NCBI GenBank assembly: GCA_020848035.1
Contig: JADLAX010000090.1
Coordinates: forward strand, 1 to 64,000
Origin: Anaerolineae bacterium
GTDB taxonomy: Bacteria > Chloroflexota > Anaerolineae > Promineifilales > Promineifilaceae
Direction of reading: 5' to 3'
Length of the DNA stretch: 64,000 nucleotides
Part shown: piece by piece, positions 16,363 through 25,071 of the stretch
How the letters are laid out: each line of letters opens with the position of its first letter
Position numbering within the stretch: the first letter of the stretch is position 1
Notes under the pieces: generated by a model
What the model was told of the DNA's origin: nothing
The model's database searches: none
What the model saw: only the letters and a program-made list of their open reading frames with translations
Made by a program: the position numbers and the translations under genes

Positions 16363-18834
16363 ATGAAACTGGCAGCCCGCATTGGATTAATTTTACTTGG
16401 CATCATTGCTTTACTGATTGTGGTTTTGGCCATTGTTGGTCTGGTGAACGTGAGACGGCCGTTCCCCGACACCGACACCACCCTCACCTTGCCCGGCCTG
16501 CAAGACGAAGTCAACGTCTACCGCGATGAAAATGGCATCCCCCACATCTACGCCCAAAACGAACATGACCTCTTCCTGGCCCAGGGTTACGTCACCGCTC
16601 AGGACCGCTTCTGGCAGATGGAATTCTGGCGGCATGTGAGCCTCGGCCGTATCTCCGAAATTGCCGGTGAAGCCACCGTGAGCAGCGACACCTTCATCCG
16701 CACCATGGGCTGGAACCGCATCGCCGAGGAATCTCTGGCCTACTACGAAAGTGAAGCGCCAGAAATGCTGGAAATCATGGAGGCGTACAGCGAAGGCGTC
16801 AACGCCTACATCGCCGAACAGGGCGACAACCTTTCGCTCAACTACACCGTCCTGGGCCTGGTCAACGACAAGTGGGAAATCGAGCCGTGGCAGCCGCTGC
16901 ACACCATCGCCTGGGCCGTAGTCATGGCCGATGACCTGGGCGGCAACTGGGGTGAGGAAATCGAGCGGGCCAACCTCATCAAAGAGCTCGGCGAAGGCAC
17001 CACCGCCAACCTGCTCCCCTTCTATCCCTACGACAGCCGCCCCGTCATGGTGCCCACCGATGCCATGGGAATCGACTTCACCAATGAAGACAGCGAAACC
17101 TTGCTTCAGCAAATGCAGCAGGTCAATTGGGCCAACGTCAACACCGACATCGTCGGCAGCTACCCGGCTGACGGTTTCCTGGGCAGCGGCGACTACGTCG
17201 GCAGCAACAACTGGGTTATCAGCGGTGAACATACCGACACCGGCATGCCCATCCTGGCCAACGACCCGCATTTGGGCATCCAGATGCCCGCTATCTGGTA
17301 CCAGGTGGGGCTACATGCCCCCGGCTACAACGTGGCCGGCTTCAGCTTTGCCGGTGTGCCGGGCATCGTCATTGGCCACAACGATACCATCGCCTGGGGT
17401 GTCACCAACGTCGGGCCAGATGTGCAGGACCTGTACATTGAGAAGATCAACCCCAACAACCCCAACCAGGCCGAATTTATGGGCGAGTGGGAAGATATGG
17501 AAGTAATCGAAGAGGTGATCAAGGTCAACGGTGGTGAAGATGTCATCGTCGAGGTGAAAATCACCCGCCACGGCCCCATCATCTCCGATTTGCGCGATGA
17601 CACCAGCGACGTGCTGGCCATGCGCTGGACCGCCCACGAGCCAATGCGCACCCTGGAATCGATCATGGGGCTGAACAAGGCACAAAATTACGAAGAGTTC
17701 CGCGAGGCGCTGCGCTATTGGGACGTGCCGTCGCAAAACGTGGTCTATGCCGACGTAGAAGGCAACATCGCCTACCAGATGCCCGGCCTCATTCCCCTTC
17801 GCGCCAACGGCAACGGCCTGGTGCCGGTGCCCGGCTGGACCGGCGAGTACGAGTGGGAAGGCTGGGTGCCCTACGAGGAACTACCGGCCATCCTGAACCC
17901 CGAGTGGGGCTACATCGCCACCGCCAACCATTCGGTGGTGGATGAAGAATACCCGTACCTGATCACTTACTACTGGGCCGACGGCGATCGCGGTCAGCGC
18001 ATCGTGGACATGATCGAGGCCGAGCTGGACGGCGACGGCGAACTGTCGCAGGCCGATCTGGCAAGCATCCAGAACGACAGCTATTTGCTGATGGCCGACA
18101 GCTACGTGCCCCTGTTCGATGGCCTGGCCAGCGACAATGACAAGGTGCAGGCCGCCCTGGAACGGCTGCGCGGCTGGGACCGGCAAGCGCGGCGCGACAG
18201 TGTGCCTGCGGCCCTGTTCGAGATTTTCACGATGCAGCTGGCCCAGGCTACCCTGGCCGATGAGGTGGGCGAGGAAAACGTCCGTTCGTTTGGCGGGCGG
18301 GTACTGTTCCACCAGCTGGCAGACAACCCAGATGCCGTGTGGTGGGACGACACCACCACCAGCGCCGAGGAGTCACAGGCGGACATTTTGCTGGCCGCGC
18401 TGGAGGACACCGTGGCCTGGTTTGAGGAAAACGTGGGCGATGACATGAACGAATGGACCTGGGGCAGTCTGCACACGGCCACCTTCACCAGCAATCCGCT
18501 GGGCGAAAGCGGCATTGGCCCGGTTGAGGCGATTGTGAACCGTGGCCCGTTTCCGGCAGACGGCAGCGGCGGCGCGGTTAATGCCAGTGGCTGGAGCTGG
18601 GGCAATCCAGCGGCCGTTACGGGCCATCCCTCCATGCGCATGCTGGTAGACATGAGCAATTTCGACGCCAGCGAGTGGGTCATTCCCACCGGCGCGTCTG
18701 GCCACCCGTACCACCCGCACTACGACGACCAGATTGAGCTGTGGCTCAACGGTGAGTATTTGCCGATGGTGTGGAGCGAGGAAGTGGTGCTGGAAACGGC
18801 CGTTGACCACCTGATCCTCACCCCATCCGAATAA
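16363..18834 (+). CDS. Penicillin acylase family Ntn hydrolase, membrane-anchored (1)
   Basis: An 823-residue precursor of the penicillin G acylase / acyl-homoserine-lactone acylase family, which hydrolyses amide bonds and is activated by self-cleavage. It begins with an N-terminal membrane helix (about residues 8-30), so the enzyme faces outside. The nucleophile is Ser281 in DYVGSNNWVISG, where cleavage between Gly280 and Ser281 would expose the catalytic N-terminus. The alpha-chain motif NGIPHIYAQNEHDLFLAQGYVTAQDRFWQME and the beta-chain GVPGIVIGHNDTIAWG are intact. GGAGG precedes the ATG. A second, divergent paralogue lies downstream after a RAYT gene. The substrate (antibiotic, AHL or peptide-like amide) cannot be told. 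Confidence 0.93.
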   Translation: MKLAARIGLILLGIIALLIVVLAIVGLVNVRRPFPDTDTTLTLPGLQDEVNVYRDENGIPHIYAQNEHDLFLAQGYVTAQDRFWQMEFWRHVSLGRISEIAGEATVSSDTFIRTMGWNRIAEESLAYYESEAPEMLEIMEAYSEGVNAYIAEQGDNLSLNYTVLGLVNDKWEIEPWQPLHTIAWAVVMADDLGGNWGEEIERANLIKELGEGTTANLLPFYPYDSRPVMVPTDAMGIDFTNEDSETLLQQMQQVNWANVNTDIVGSYPADGFLGSGDYVGSNNWVISGEHTDTGMPILANDPHLGIQMPAIWYQVGLHAPGYNVAGFSFAGVPGIVIGHNDTIAWGVTNVGPDVQDLYIEKINPNNPNQAEFMGEWEDMEVIEEVIKVNGGEDVIVEVKITRHGPIISDLRDDTSDVLAMRWTAHEPMRTLESIMGLNKAQNYEEFREALRYWDVPSQNVVYADVEGNIAYQMPGLIPLRANGNGLVPVPGWTGEYEWEGWVPYEELPAILNPEWGYIATANHSVVDEEYPYLITYYWADGDRGQRIVDMIEAELDGDGELSQADLASIQNDSYLLMADSYVPLFDGLASDNDKVQAALERLRGWDRQARRDSVPAALFEIFTMQLAQATLADEVGEENVRSFGGRVLFHQLADNPDAVWWDDTTTSAEESQADILLAALEDTVAWFEENVGDDMNEWTWGSLHTATFTSNPLGESGIGPVEAIVNRGPFPADGSGGAVNASGWSWGNPAAVTGHPSMRMLVDMSNFDASEWVIPTGASGHPYHPHYDDQIELWLNGEYLPMVWSEEVVLETAVDHLILTPSE

Positions 18835-18843
18835 CCCCCCCCT

Positions 18844-18896
18844 GTAGCCGCGGTTTCTTACCGCGAAAAACCGGCGCGGTAAGAAACCGCGGCTAC
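18844..18896. repeat. REP palindrome flanking the RAYT gene, upstream copy
   Basis: GTAGCCGCGGTTTCTTACCGC, a short spacer, then the complementary arm ending GCGGCTAC. It starts with GTAG and ends with CTAC. It is nearly identical to the copy at 19449-19500 on the other side of the transposase. It ends 12 bases before the RAYT start codon. Confidence 0.92.
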
Positions 18897-18908
18897 GGAG
18901 AGTGAATC

Positions 18909-19439
18909 ATGGGCGAACCAATCCGCGATCGGATTAAGCGCGTGTATGTGGCGGATGCGATTTATTTTGTAACGGCCGTTACTCAAAACCGCCAATCCAT
19001 CTTCAAAGACCCGGCCAACATCACCCTGCTGCGCCAGACGCTTCGCGAAGTAAAAGCCCTTTCTCCATTTGAGATGCGTGGCTATGGCTTCCTGCCAGAT
19101 CATTTTCATCTTCTTTTTCATGCGGAGGTGGAAACGGCCGTAACTAAAATCCTTCACAGCATCAAACGCAACTTCACGCTCAATTACAAGAATGCAAAAG
19201 GTATTTCCGGGAGTCTTTCACTGTGGCAAAAACGGTTTTGGGATCATGTCATACGGGATGAGCGCGACTATCTCAACCACCTGCACTATATCCATTATAA
19301 TCCGGTAAAACATGGTCTGGTCAACAAACCTGAGGATTATCCGCACACCAGCTACAACGAATACTTAAAGCGCGGTTGGTACGAAATTGGCTGGGGGCAT
19401 ATGGAGCCAGACATAATAAAAGATCTTGATTTTGAATGA
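18909..19439 (+). CDS. REP-associated tyrosine transposase (RAYT, IS200-like Y1)
   Basis: A 176-residue Y1 transposase of the RAYT group, single-copy domesticated relatives of IS200/IS605 TnpA that bind and cut REP hairpins next to GTAG. The HUH motif is DHFHLLF (about residues 62-68), with a catalytic Tyr likely in HLHYIHYNPVKHGLV. The N-terminal FVTAVTQNRQSIF matches the group. It carries two ACGGCCGT octamers in frame. The gene is bracketed by two near-identical REP palindromes of about 52 bases, exactly the arrangement known for REP/RAYT systems. It interrupts two penicillin acylase genes. Confidence 0.94.
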   Translation: MGEPIRDRIKRVYVADAIYFVTAVTQNRQSIFKDPANITLLRQTLREVKALSPFEMRGYGFLPDHFHLLFHAEVETAVTKILHSIKRNFTLNYKNAKGISGSLSLWQKRFWDHVIRDERDYLNHLHYIHYNPVKHGLVNKPEDYPHTSYNEYLKRGWYEIGWGHMEPDIIKDLDFE

Positions 19440-19448
19440 TCCTCTTCT

Positions 19449-19500
19449 GTAGCTGCGGTTTCTTACCGCGAAAGAAGGCGCGGTAAGAAACCGCGGCTAC
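19449..19500. repeat. REP palindrome flanking the RAYT gene, downstream copy
   Basis: GTAGCTGCGGTTTCTTACCGC and a complementary arm ending CGCGGCTAC, directly before the second acylase gene. The left arm has one substitution relative to the upstream copy; the spacer also differs. Confidence 0.92.
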
Positions 19501-19513
19501 GAGGGAAAATACG

Positions 19514-21748
19514 ATGAAACGATGGCAAAAAATCGGGTTGGGCGTGATTGGGGTGCTGGCGCTGGCCGCCGCGTACATTTTCTGGCCGCAGGGGGTGTGG
19601 CCTTTTGTGGTGAATTTGGACGAGCTGGAGGCCGTCAACAACAACTACAGCGTCGTCATCCGGCGGGATGAGCTGGGCGTGCCGCACATCTTTGGCCAGA
19701 CCGACGCCGACGCCGCCTACGGCCTGGCCTATGCCCACGCCGAAGACGACTTTGCTACCATCCAACAAACGCTGATTGCCGCCCAGGGCAAGCTGGGTAT
19801 GGCCTACGGCATCGACGCCGCACCCAACGACTACATGGTCCAACTGCTGCGCATCTGGGACGTGGTAGACGCCAAATACGACACCATTCCGCCCGACATC
19901 CAGGCCATCATGCAGGGCTACGCCGATGGGCTGAATTACTACGCCGCCCTGCACGAAGATGAGGTAATCTTGCCAGAGGCGTTCCCCATTTCCGGGCGGG
20001 ACGTCGCCGCCGGTTTCATCCACCGCGTGCCGCTCTTTTTCGGCCTGGATGGCGCACTCGGCGACCTGTTTGCCGAAACGCGCCAGGGCACGGTATCGGA
20101 AAAGGAGATTGGCGATTGGAGATTAGAGATTGCCCAATCGCCACTCCCGAATCTCCAATCTCCAGTCTCCAATCTCCCCAACACAGTGAAATACGGCTCC
20201 AACGTCATTGCCGTGGGGCCAGAGCGCAGCGCCAATGGCGAGACGTTTTTGGCGGTGAATTCGCACCAGCCGTGGGAAGGGCCGGTGGCCTGGTACGAGG
20301 CGCACATGATTAGCGAAGAAGGCTGGAACATGGTCGGCGGTTTGCTGCCCGGCTCGCCCACCATCACCCACGGCCACAACGAGCATCTGGGCTGGGCCTT
20401 TACGGTGAACAGCCCGGATTTGATCGATATTTACGTGCTGGAGATGAACCCTGACAACCCGGACCAGTATTTGTTTGACGGCGAATGGCGCGATCTGGAG
20501 GTGGGTGAAGCGCCAATTACGGTGACGTTATTCGGCCGTTTTCGCTGGACCGTCAAACAAGAAGTGCTGTGGTCGGTGTATGGTCCTACGGTGCGGCAGG
20601 ATCATGGCGTGTATGCCTTGCGCTACGCGGGAATGGGTGAGATTGGCCACGTGGAGCAGTTTGTCCGGCTGAACAAGGCCACCAATCTGGATGAGTGGCA
20701 GACGGCGCTGCGCGAGGGGCCGCTGCCGATGTTTAACGTGGGTTATGCCGACGCGGAGGGGAACATTTTTTATGTGTACAACGGCCGTATCCCCATCCGC
20801 ACCGAAGGGTATGATTGGCAGCAATACCTGCCCGGCAACACCGCGGAAACATTGTGGACCGAGTATCTGCCGTTCGACGAGTTGCCCCAGGTGCTCAATC
20901 CGCCCTCTGGCTTCATCCAAAACGCCAACAGCAGTCCATACCGTACCACCCTCGGCGTGGGCAACCCGGACGAAGCCAATTTCCCCGCCACCCTGGGCAT
21001 CGACGACACGATGTCCAACCGCTCGCTGCGGGCACTTGAACTGTACGGTGGCGATGAGTCGATCAGCGAAGAGGAGTTTACCGCCTACAAATATGACATG
21101 ACTTACCATGCCGAATCGGACATGATCCGCATACTCTTCACAATTTTGGCCGAACCACCGCCCGATGATCCTGATGAACACACCGCATACAATCTGCTGA
21201 AAAGTTGGGATTGGCAATCTACACCGGACAGTACAGGGGCGACCGTGGCTACGTTAACGCTGTACTACGTTCTGGAGGCAGAAGATACGCACATGTCGGT
21301 GTCTAACATGACCGGTGGAGAATTCACGGCCGTTACCATCCAAAACAGCTTCTCCCAGGCGGTGGACTTGCTTTTAGAAAACTTCGGCACGGTAGAAGTG
21401 CCCTGGCAGCAAGTCAACCGGTTGGTGCGCGGCGACGTGGATTTGGGGCTGGGCGGTTCGCCCGATGTGCTGCACGCCATTTATGGTGAGTTGGGGGAAG
21501 ACGGCCGTTTCCACGGCATTGCGGGAGACTCGTACATCTTGCTGGTCACCTGGCAACCTGACGGCACGGTCAGCTCACGCAGCATCCACCAGTTTGGCAG
21601 CGCCACGCTGGACGAAGAATCGCCCCACTACGCCGACCAGGCCCCGATTTTTGTGGCGCGGGAACTGACACCCGTCTGGTTTAGCGAAGCCGACATCCTG
21701 TCGCATGTGGAACAAGAATACCGGCCGGGGGAAGAAAACGGCCGTTAA
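19514..21748 (+). CDS. Penicillin acylase family Ntn hydrolase, membrane-anchored (2)
   Basis: A 744-residue acylase paralogue. Membrane helix at about residues 8-27, alpha-chain motif ELGVPHIFGQTDADAAYGLAYAHAEDDF. The nucleophile is Ser229 in VKYGSNVIAVG, where self-cleavage would occur between Gly228 and Ser229. Just before that site, about residues 196-221, is an extra segment reading WRLEIAQSPLPNLQSPVSNL. It is encoded by palindromic repeat DNA and lies at the end of the spacer peptide that is normally removed on maturation, so the insertion could be tolerated. The gene starts 14 bases after the REP. Substrate unknown. Confidence 0.92.
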   Translation: MKRWQKIGLGVIGVLALAAAYIFWPQGVWPFVVNLDELEAVNNNYSVVIRRDELGVPHIFGQTDADAAYGLAYAHAEDDFATIQQTLIAAQGKLGMAYGIDAAPNDYMVQLLRIWDVVDAKYDTIPPDIQAIMQGYADGLNYYAALHEDEVILPEAFPISGRDVAAGFIHRVPLFFGLDGALGDLFAETRQGTVSEKEIGDWRLEIAQSPLPNLQSPVSNLPNTVKYGSNVIAVGPERSANGETFLAVNSHQPWEGPVAWYEAHMISEEGWNMVGGLLPGSPTITHGHNEHLGWAFTVNSPDLIDIYVLEMNPDNPDQYLFDGEWRDLEVGEAPITVTLFGRFRWTVKQEVLWSVYGPTVRQDHGVYALRYAGMGEIGHVEQFVRLNKATNLDEWQTALREGPLPMFNVGYADAEGNIFYVYNGRIPIRTEGYDWQQYLPGNTAETLWTEYLPFDELPQVLNPPSGFIQNANSSPYRTTLGVGNPDEANFPATLGIDDTMSNRSLRALELYGGDESISEEEFTAYKYDMTYHAESDMIRILFTILAEPPPDDPDEHTAYNLLKSWDWQSTPDSTGATVATLTLYYVLEAEDTHMSVSNMTGGEFTAVTIQNSFSQAVDLLLENFGTVEVPWQQVNRLVRGDVDLGLGGSPDVLHAIYGELGEDGRFHGIAGDSYILLVTWQPDGTVSSRSIHQFGSATLDEESPHYADQAPIFVARELTPVWFSEADILSHVEQEYRPGEENGR
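20099..20176. repeat. Palindromic repeat inserted in frame in acylase gene 2
   Basis: GGAGATTGGCGATTGGAGATT, then the complementary AATCTCCAATCTCCAGTCTCC arm. It is the same family as 10977-11061. It lies immediately before the codons of the autocatalytic cleavage site. Confidence 0.85.
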
Positions 21749-21791
21749 TCCACCCCCTCCCACCGCCAAATTCCCACCAAAGTGTCCTTTT

Positions 21792-21840
21792 TGAGGGTAA
21801 ACCCTTACGTTTTGCGAGGGTTTACCCTCATTTGCTCTGC
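21792..21840. terminator. Strong hairpin after acylase gene 2, terminator-like
   Basis: A perfect 14-base inverted repeat TGAGGGTAAACCCT / AGGGTTTACCCTCA, loop 21 bases. A T-rich tract lies on both sides but no long U run follows, so intrinsic termination is only possible. Confidence 0.55.
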
Positions 21841-21982
21841 GGAAATGGAGATAGAAACGGCCGTCTCACCTGATTGACTCATTTTTCGACAACAGTTACC
21901 TTATGTACAAGTGAAAAGAAATAGGTTGGGTCCATTTCTATAAACCGTTCAACAACTCATTGACACTTATTGGAGCAAACAA

Positions 21983-23257
21983 ATGAATTCAACTTTCAAG
22001 ACCGATGTAGTGATCGTTGGTGGTGGGCCAGGTGGCGCCGCCAGTGCCGTATTCCTCGCTGAAAAAGGCCTCAAAGCAATTATTATTGAAAAAGAAGAGT
22101 TTCCCCGCTTTCATATTGGTGAATCAATGACCGGTGAATGCGGCAATATGGTGCGTCGACTTGGTTTGACCGAAGCAATGGACAACGTTCCGCGGACAAT
22201 TAAACCGGGCGTTATTGTGTATGGCCAGGGCGGCAAAAACAGCTTCGAGATTCCTGTGATGCGTCGTAACGAAGCGGGCGAGTTGGAACAAACATTTACC
22301 TGGCAGGTACGCCGGGGCGAATTTGACCAGATGCTGCTAGACAAAGCGCAGCAGGATGGCACCGTGATTCTACGCGGCAAAGCGGTCAAAGTCCTGACCG
22401 ACGAAACAGGCACGCCCTGTGGCGTGCAGGTCCGCCGGGACGATGGCCAGCTGATTGATGTGCTGGCTGAAGTTGTGCTGGACGCCTCTGGGCAGACCAC
22501 CTTCCTCTCTACCCAAGGCATCACTGGCGAGAAAGAGCGTGGCAACTACGATCGGCAAATTGCCATCTACACCCACGTCAAAGGTGCCAAGCGTGATGAA
22601 GAAGACCACACCCTCATTTTCTACGAAAAGAAGAACCATTGGGCCTGGTTCATTCCGCTGGATGACGAAACGGTTAGCATTGGCGTAGTAACGCCGTCCG
22701 ATTATTACCGCGATACCAAAGAGGATATGCGCGAATTTTTCCTACGCGAAATCCATAAAATCAATCCGCAGCTTTCCGTACGTGTGCCCGATGTAAGTCT
22801 GGTTGAAGAAGTGCGCGCTACTTCCAACTACTCGTACCATATTCGGCGCTTTACGGGCAAAGGCTTTTTGTGCGTCGGTGATGCCCATCGCTTCATTGAC
22901 CCCATCTTTTCCTTTGGCTTGCACTTTGCCCTTACCGAAGGCAAACTGGCCGCAGATGCCATTGCCGGTTATTTGCTGGATGGCGTTGGCCAGGACCAGG
23001 AAAACCCGTTCGCTGAATACGAGCGGTATTGTGAACTGGGCATGAACACGATCCAGGACGTGCTGGACTGTTTCTGGGAGCAGCCCACCGCGTTTGCCTT
23101 CTTTGTCCACTCCCGCTACGTCGATGATTTCATCGATCTGTTTGCCGGGCGCGTGTACCAGGAGCAGCCGTCACGCGGACTGCAAGCCGTTCGCAAGGTT
23201 AATGCCAAGCAGCTTGGGCTGCAACAGCCTGTACTCGAACCACAACCTCAACATTAG
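21983..23257 (+). CDS. FAD-dependent oxidoreductase, halogenase / geranylgeranyl reductase-like
   Basis: A 424-residue flavoprotein of the group containing flavin-dependent halogenases and geranylgeranyl reductases. FAD-binding VVIVGGGPGGAASAVFLAEKG at the N-terminus, PRFHIGESMTGECG (the GES signature), and GDAHRFIDPIFSFGLHFAL (the GD...P motif) are all present. The halogenase WxWxIP motif appears only as HWAWFIPLDD, partly matching. It would oxidise or halogenate an organic substrate with reduced flavin. GGAG lies seven bases before the ATG. No biosynthetic cluster surrounds it, so a generic reductase role is as likely as halogenation. Confidence 0.85.
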   Translation: MNSTFKTDVVIVGGGPGGAASAVFLAEKGLKAIIIEKEEFPRFHIGESMTGECGNMVRRLGLTEAMDNVPRTIKPGVIVYGQGGKNSFEIPVMRRNEAGELEQTFTWQVRRGEFDQMLLDKAQQDGTVILRGKAVKVLTDETGTPCGVQVRRDDGQLIDVLAEVVLDASGQTTFLSTQGITGEKERGNYDRQIAIYTHVKGAKRDEEDHTLIFYEKKNHWAWFIPLDDETVSIGVVTPSDYYRDTKEDMREFFLREIHKINPQLSVRVPDVSLVEEVRATSNYSYHIRRFTGKGFLCVGDAHRFIDPIFSFGLHFALTEGKLAADAIAGYLLDGVGQDQENPFAEYERYCELGMNTIQDVLDCFWEQPTAFAFFVHSRYVDDFIDLFAGRVYQEQPSRGLQAVRKVNAKQLGLQQPVLEPQPQH

Positions 23258-23283
23258 CTTCCCTCTTCCCTCCCTTTAGAAAG

Positions 23284-23335
23284 AAGGTGCTGCACGGTGA
23301 ATTGCAAACCGGGTCGCAACAGCGTGCAGCCCTTC
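23284..23335. terminator. Imperfect hairpin between flavoprotein and exporter
   Basis: GCTGCACG (23289-23296) pairs with CGTGCAGC (23323-23330), extended by AAGG-rich and CCTT-rich flanks. Only partial T content follows. It may end the upstream transcript or be a processing hairpin. Confidence 0.45.
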
Positions 23336-23386
23336 CTTCGTTCCAACTTTAGAAACACATTTCATAAATCGTAGAGGTACACACCC

Positions 23387-24439
23387 ATGAAACTTACTTT
23401 GGCTACTACCAAATGGCCTAAGCCGCTGCTTGGCCAAAGCTCCAACCGGCAGTGGATTTACTTTTCGCTGCTAGCTATTTTTTACATAGGCTGGATCACG
23501 TTTATGACGGTCTCCCAAAAGTGGGTGCTGTTTCAAGATTACTGGCCTGCCTCTTTGACAATGGTGCTTGGCTCTTTTGTGGCGGGCATCACGGCCGAAG
23601 GCGGTGGTGCCGTGGCTTTTCCCGTTTTTACCAAGGTGCTCCACATTCCGGCAACGGATGCGCGCACTTTTAGCCTGATGATTCAATCATTTGGAATGGG
23701 CATGGCCAGTATTTTTATTGTGACACGGGGCATTCGCGTGCTGCCGCGAGTTATTTTGTATGTCTCGTTGGGCGGTATTTTCGGGCACCTGTTGGGTCTT
23801 TTCTGGTTTCCCCTGCCCGCACCCTATCCCAAAATTCTTTTTACCTTTGTCACAACCGCATTTGGCGTGGCCCTCATTATTTCGCGTTGGGGGCTGCAGT
23901 GGACGCCACGAATGAACCTATCCGACTGGAACCACAAACATCGCCTGATCTTTTTGTTTTTGGGCGTGTTAGGTGGGGTTTTTGCAGCCAATGTTGGCTC
24001 AGGTATCGATGTGGTAACGTTTATGGTGCTGACGCTGATGTTTGGCATCAATGAAAAAATCAGCACCCCCACAACCGTCATCATCATGGGGCTCAACTCA
24101 ATTGTAGGGTTTATCTTTCATGGTGCGGTAGCTCAAGACATTTCGCCGGACATCTGGCGTTACTGGCTGGTGGCAGTACCGGTGGTTGTGGTAGGCGCGC
24201 CGTTTGGGGCTTTTGTGGGGTCAAAAATCAGTCGGGATACAGTGATTGTGTTTTTGCTGTCGCTGATCTCAATTGAGCTGGTCACAACGTTGTTACTGGT
24301 GCCATTTACGGCCGTTACCTGGCTCATTACCGTCGTGGTTACCGTAGTGTTTGGGCTCAGCTTTGCCGCCATGCTGTATTACCGGCACAAATATGTGCCG
24401 CAAATGCATCCCGATGATCTTCCAGAGGGTGTGGGCTAA
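23387..24439 (+). CDS. Sulfite exporter TauE/SafE (TSUP) family protein
   Basis: A 350-residue inner-membrane transporter of the TSUP family, which moves sulfite, sulfonates or related anions. About eight hydrophobic segments. The two family repeats appear as SFVAGITAEGGGAVAFPVFTKVL and GVFAANVGSGIDVVTFMVL, each with the Gly-rich re-entrant motif. The second ACGGCCGT-bearing segment, PFTAVTWLITVV, lies in a late helix. A bidirectional terminator closes the unit. A link to the flavoprotein upstream is possible but unsupported. Confidence 0.88.
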   Translation: MKLTLATTKWPKPLLGQSSNRQWIYFSLLAIFYIGWITFMTVSQKWVLFQDYWPASLTMVLGSFVAGITAEGGGAVAFPVFTKVLHIPATDARTFSLMIQSFGMGMASIFIVTRGIRVLPRVILYVSLGGIFGHLLGLFWFPLPAPYPKILFTFVTTAFGVALIISRWGLQWTPRMNLSDWNHKHRLIFLFLGVLGGVFAANVGSGIDVVTFMVLTLMFGINEKISTPTTVIIMGLNSIVGFIFHGAVAQDISPDIWRYWLVAVPVVVVGAPFGAFVGSKISRDTVIVFLLSLISIELVTTLLLVPFTAVTWLITVVVTVVFGLSFAAMLYYRHKYVPQMHPDDLPEGVG

Positions 24440-24473
24440 ATTCAACCAGGTCGTGCCAGATTTTGGAGGCAAA

Positions 24474-24507
24474 AAAAAATGGCCTGATGAACGTCAGGCC
24501 ATTTTTT
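24474..24507. terminator. Bidirectional intrinsic terminator
   Basis: AAAAAATGGCCTGA and TCAGGCCATTTTTT form a perfect 14-pair stem with A and T tracts on the two sides. It serves the TSUP gene (plus) and the converging small membrane protein gene (minus). Confidence 0.93.
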
Positions 24508-24555
24508 GTTCGCTTAACTTTGGGCAGATTGCGTAACGTACCCGCCACGGGGTCT

Positions 24556-24918
24556 TTAGCCTAAATTTCCGGTGATGACCATCACGCCGATGGCCCCCAT
24601 GATGATGTTGAGCAGCACCAGCAGGGCCAACACCAGCCGCTGCCCTGGGGTAAAGTTGCGCCAGGCAAACCCACCGCCGGAACGGCCGCTGCGCTCTTCA
24701 CTAAACAGCGTTTCCTCACTGGCCAGGTCGTCATCCAGCGAACCGCCACGCGTGCTTTTGCGGCGCAGCTGGTCAAACTCGTCGTCATCATCCAGCGGGG
24801 GCAAATCTTCCATGCGCGGTGCGGCGCTGGACGGGCCGTCATCGTCGCCAAACAAATCTTGTCGGAAAGCGGCAAAGTCGTCGTCATCGTCATTAAAAAG
24901 GTTGCGGTTGTCAGTCAT
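24556..24918 (-). CDS. Small acidic single-pass membrane protein, unknown function
   Basis: A 120-residue protein that I do not recognise. The first about 80 residues are highly acidic (NDDDDDF, LFGDDDG, PLDDDDEFDQLRR) and probably disordered. A single hydrophobic helix near the C-terminus (LVLALLVLLNIIMGAIGVMVI) would anchor it with the acidic part in the cytoplasm. A WRNFTPGQR linker precedes the helix. It lies 153 bases downstream of birA on the same strand and could share its transcript. Coding use is like its neighbours, so it is likely real. Confidence 0.7.
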   Translation of the reverse strand: MTDNRNLFNDDDDDFAAFRQDLFGDDDGPSSAAPRMEDLPPLDDDDEFDQLRRKSTRGGSLDDDLASEETLFSEERSGRSGGGFAWRNFTPGQRLVLALLVLLNIIMGAIGVMVITGNLG

Positions 24919-25071
24919 GAGCTGGTACCTCTCATCAGGTTGTGCCGTAAACTGTCTGGCTGGAAAATCAATTCTTCGGCAATTCCGGTGAAGCAGGCGA
25001 CAAACCGAAGCGTGTCGGTATTGTAACTGAAAGTATGGAAAAACGAAACAACAACTTTACCATAATGAACG

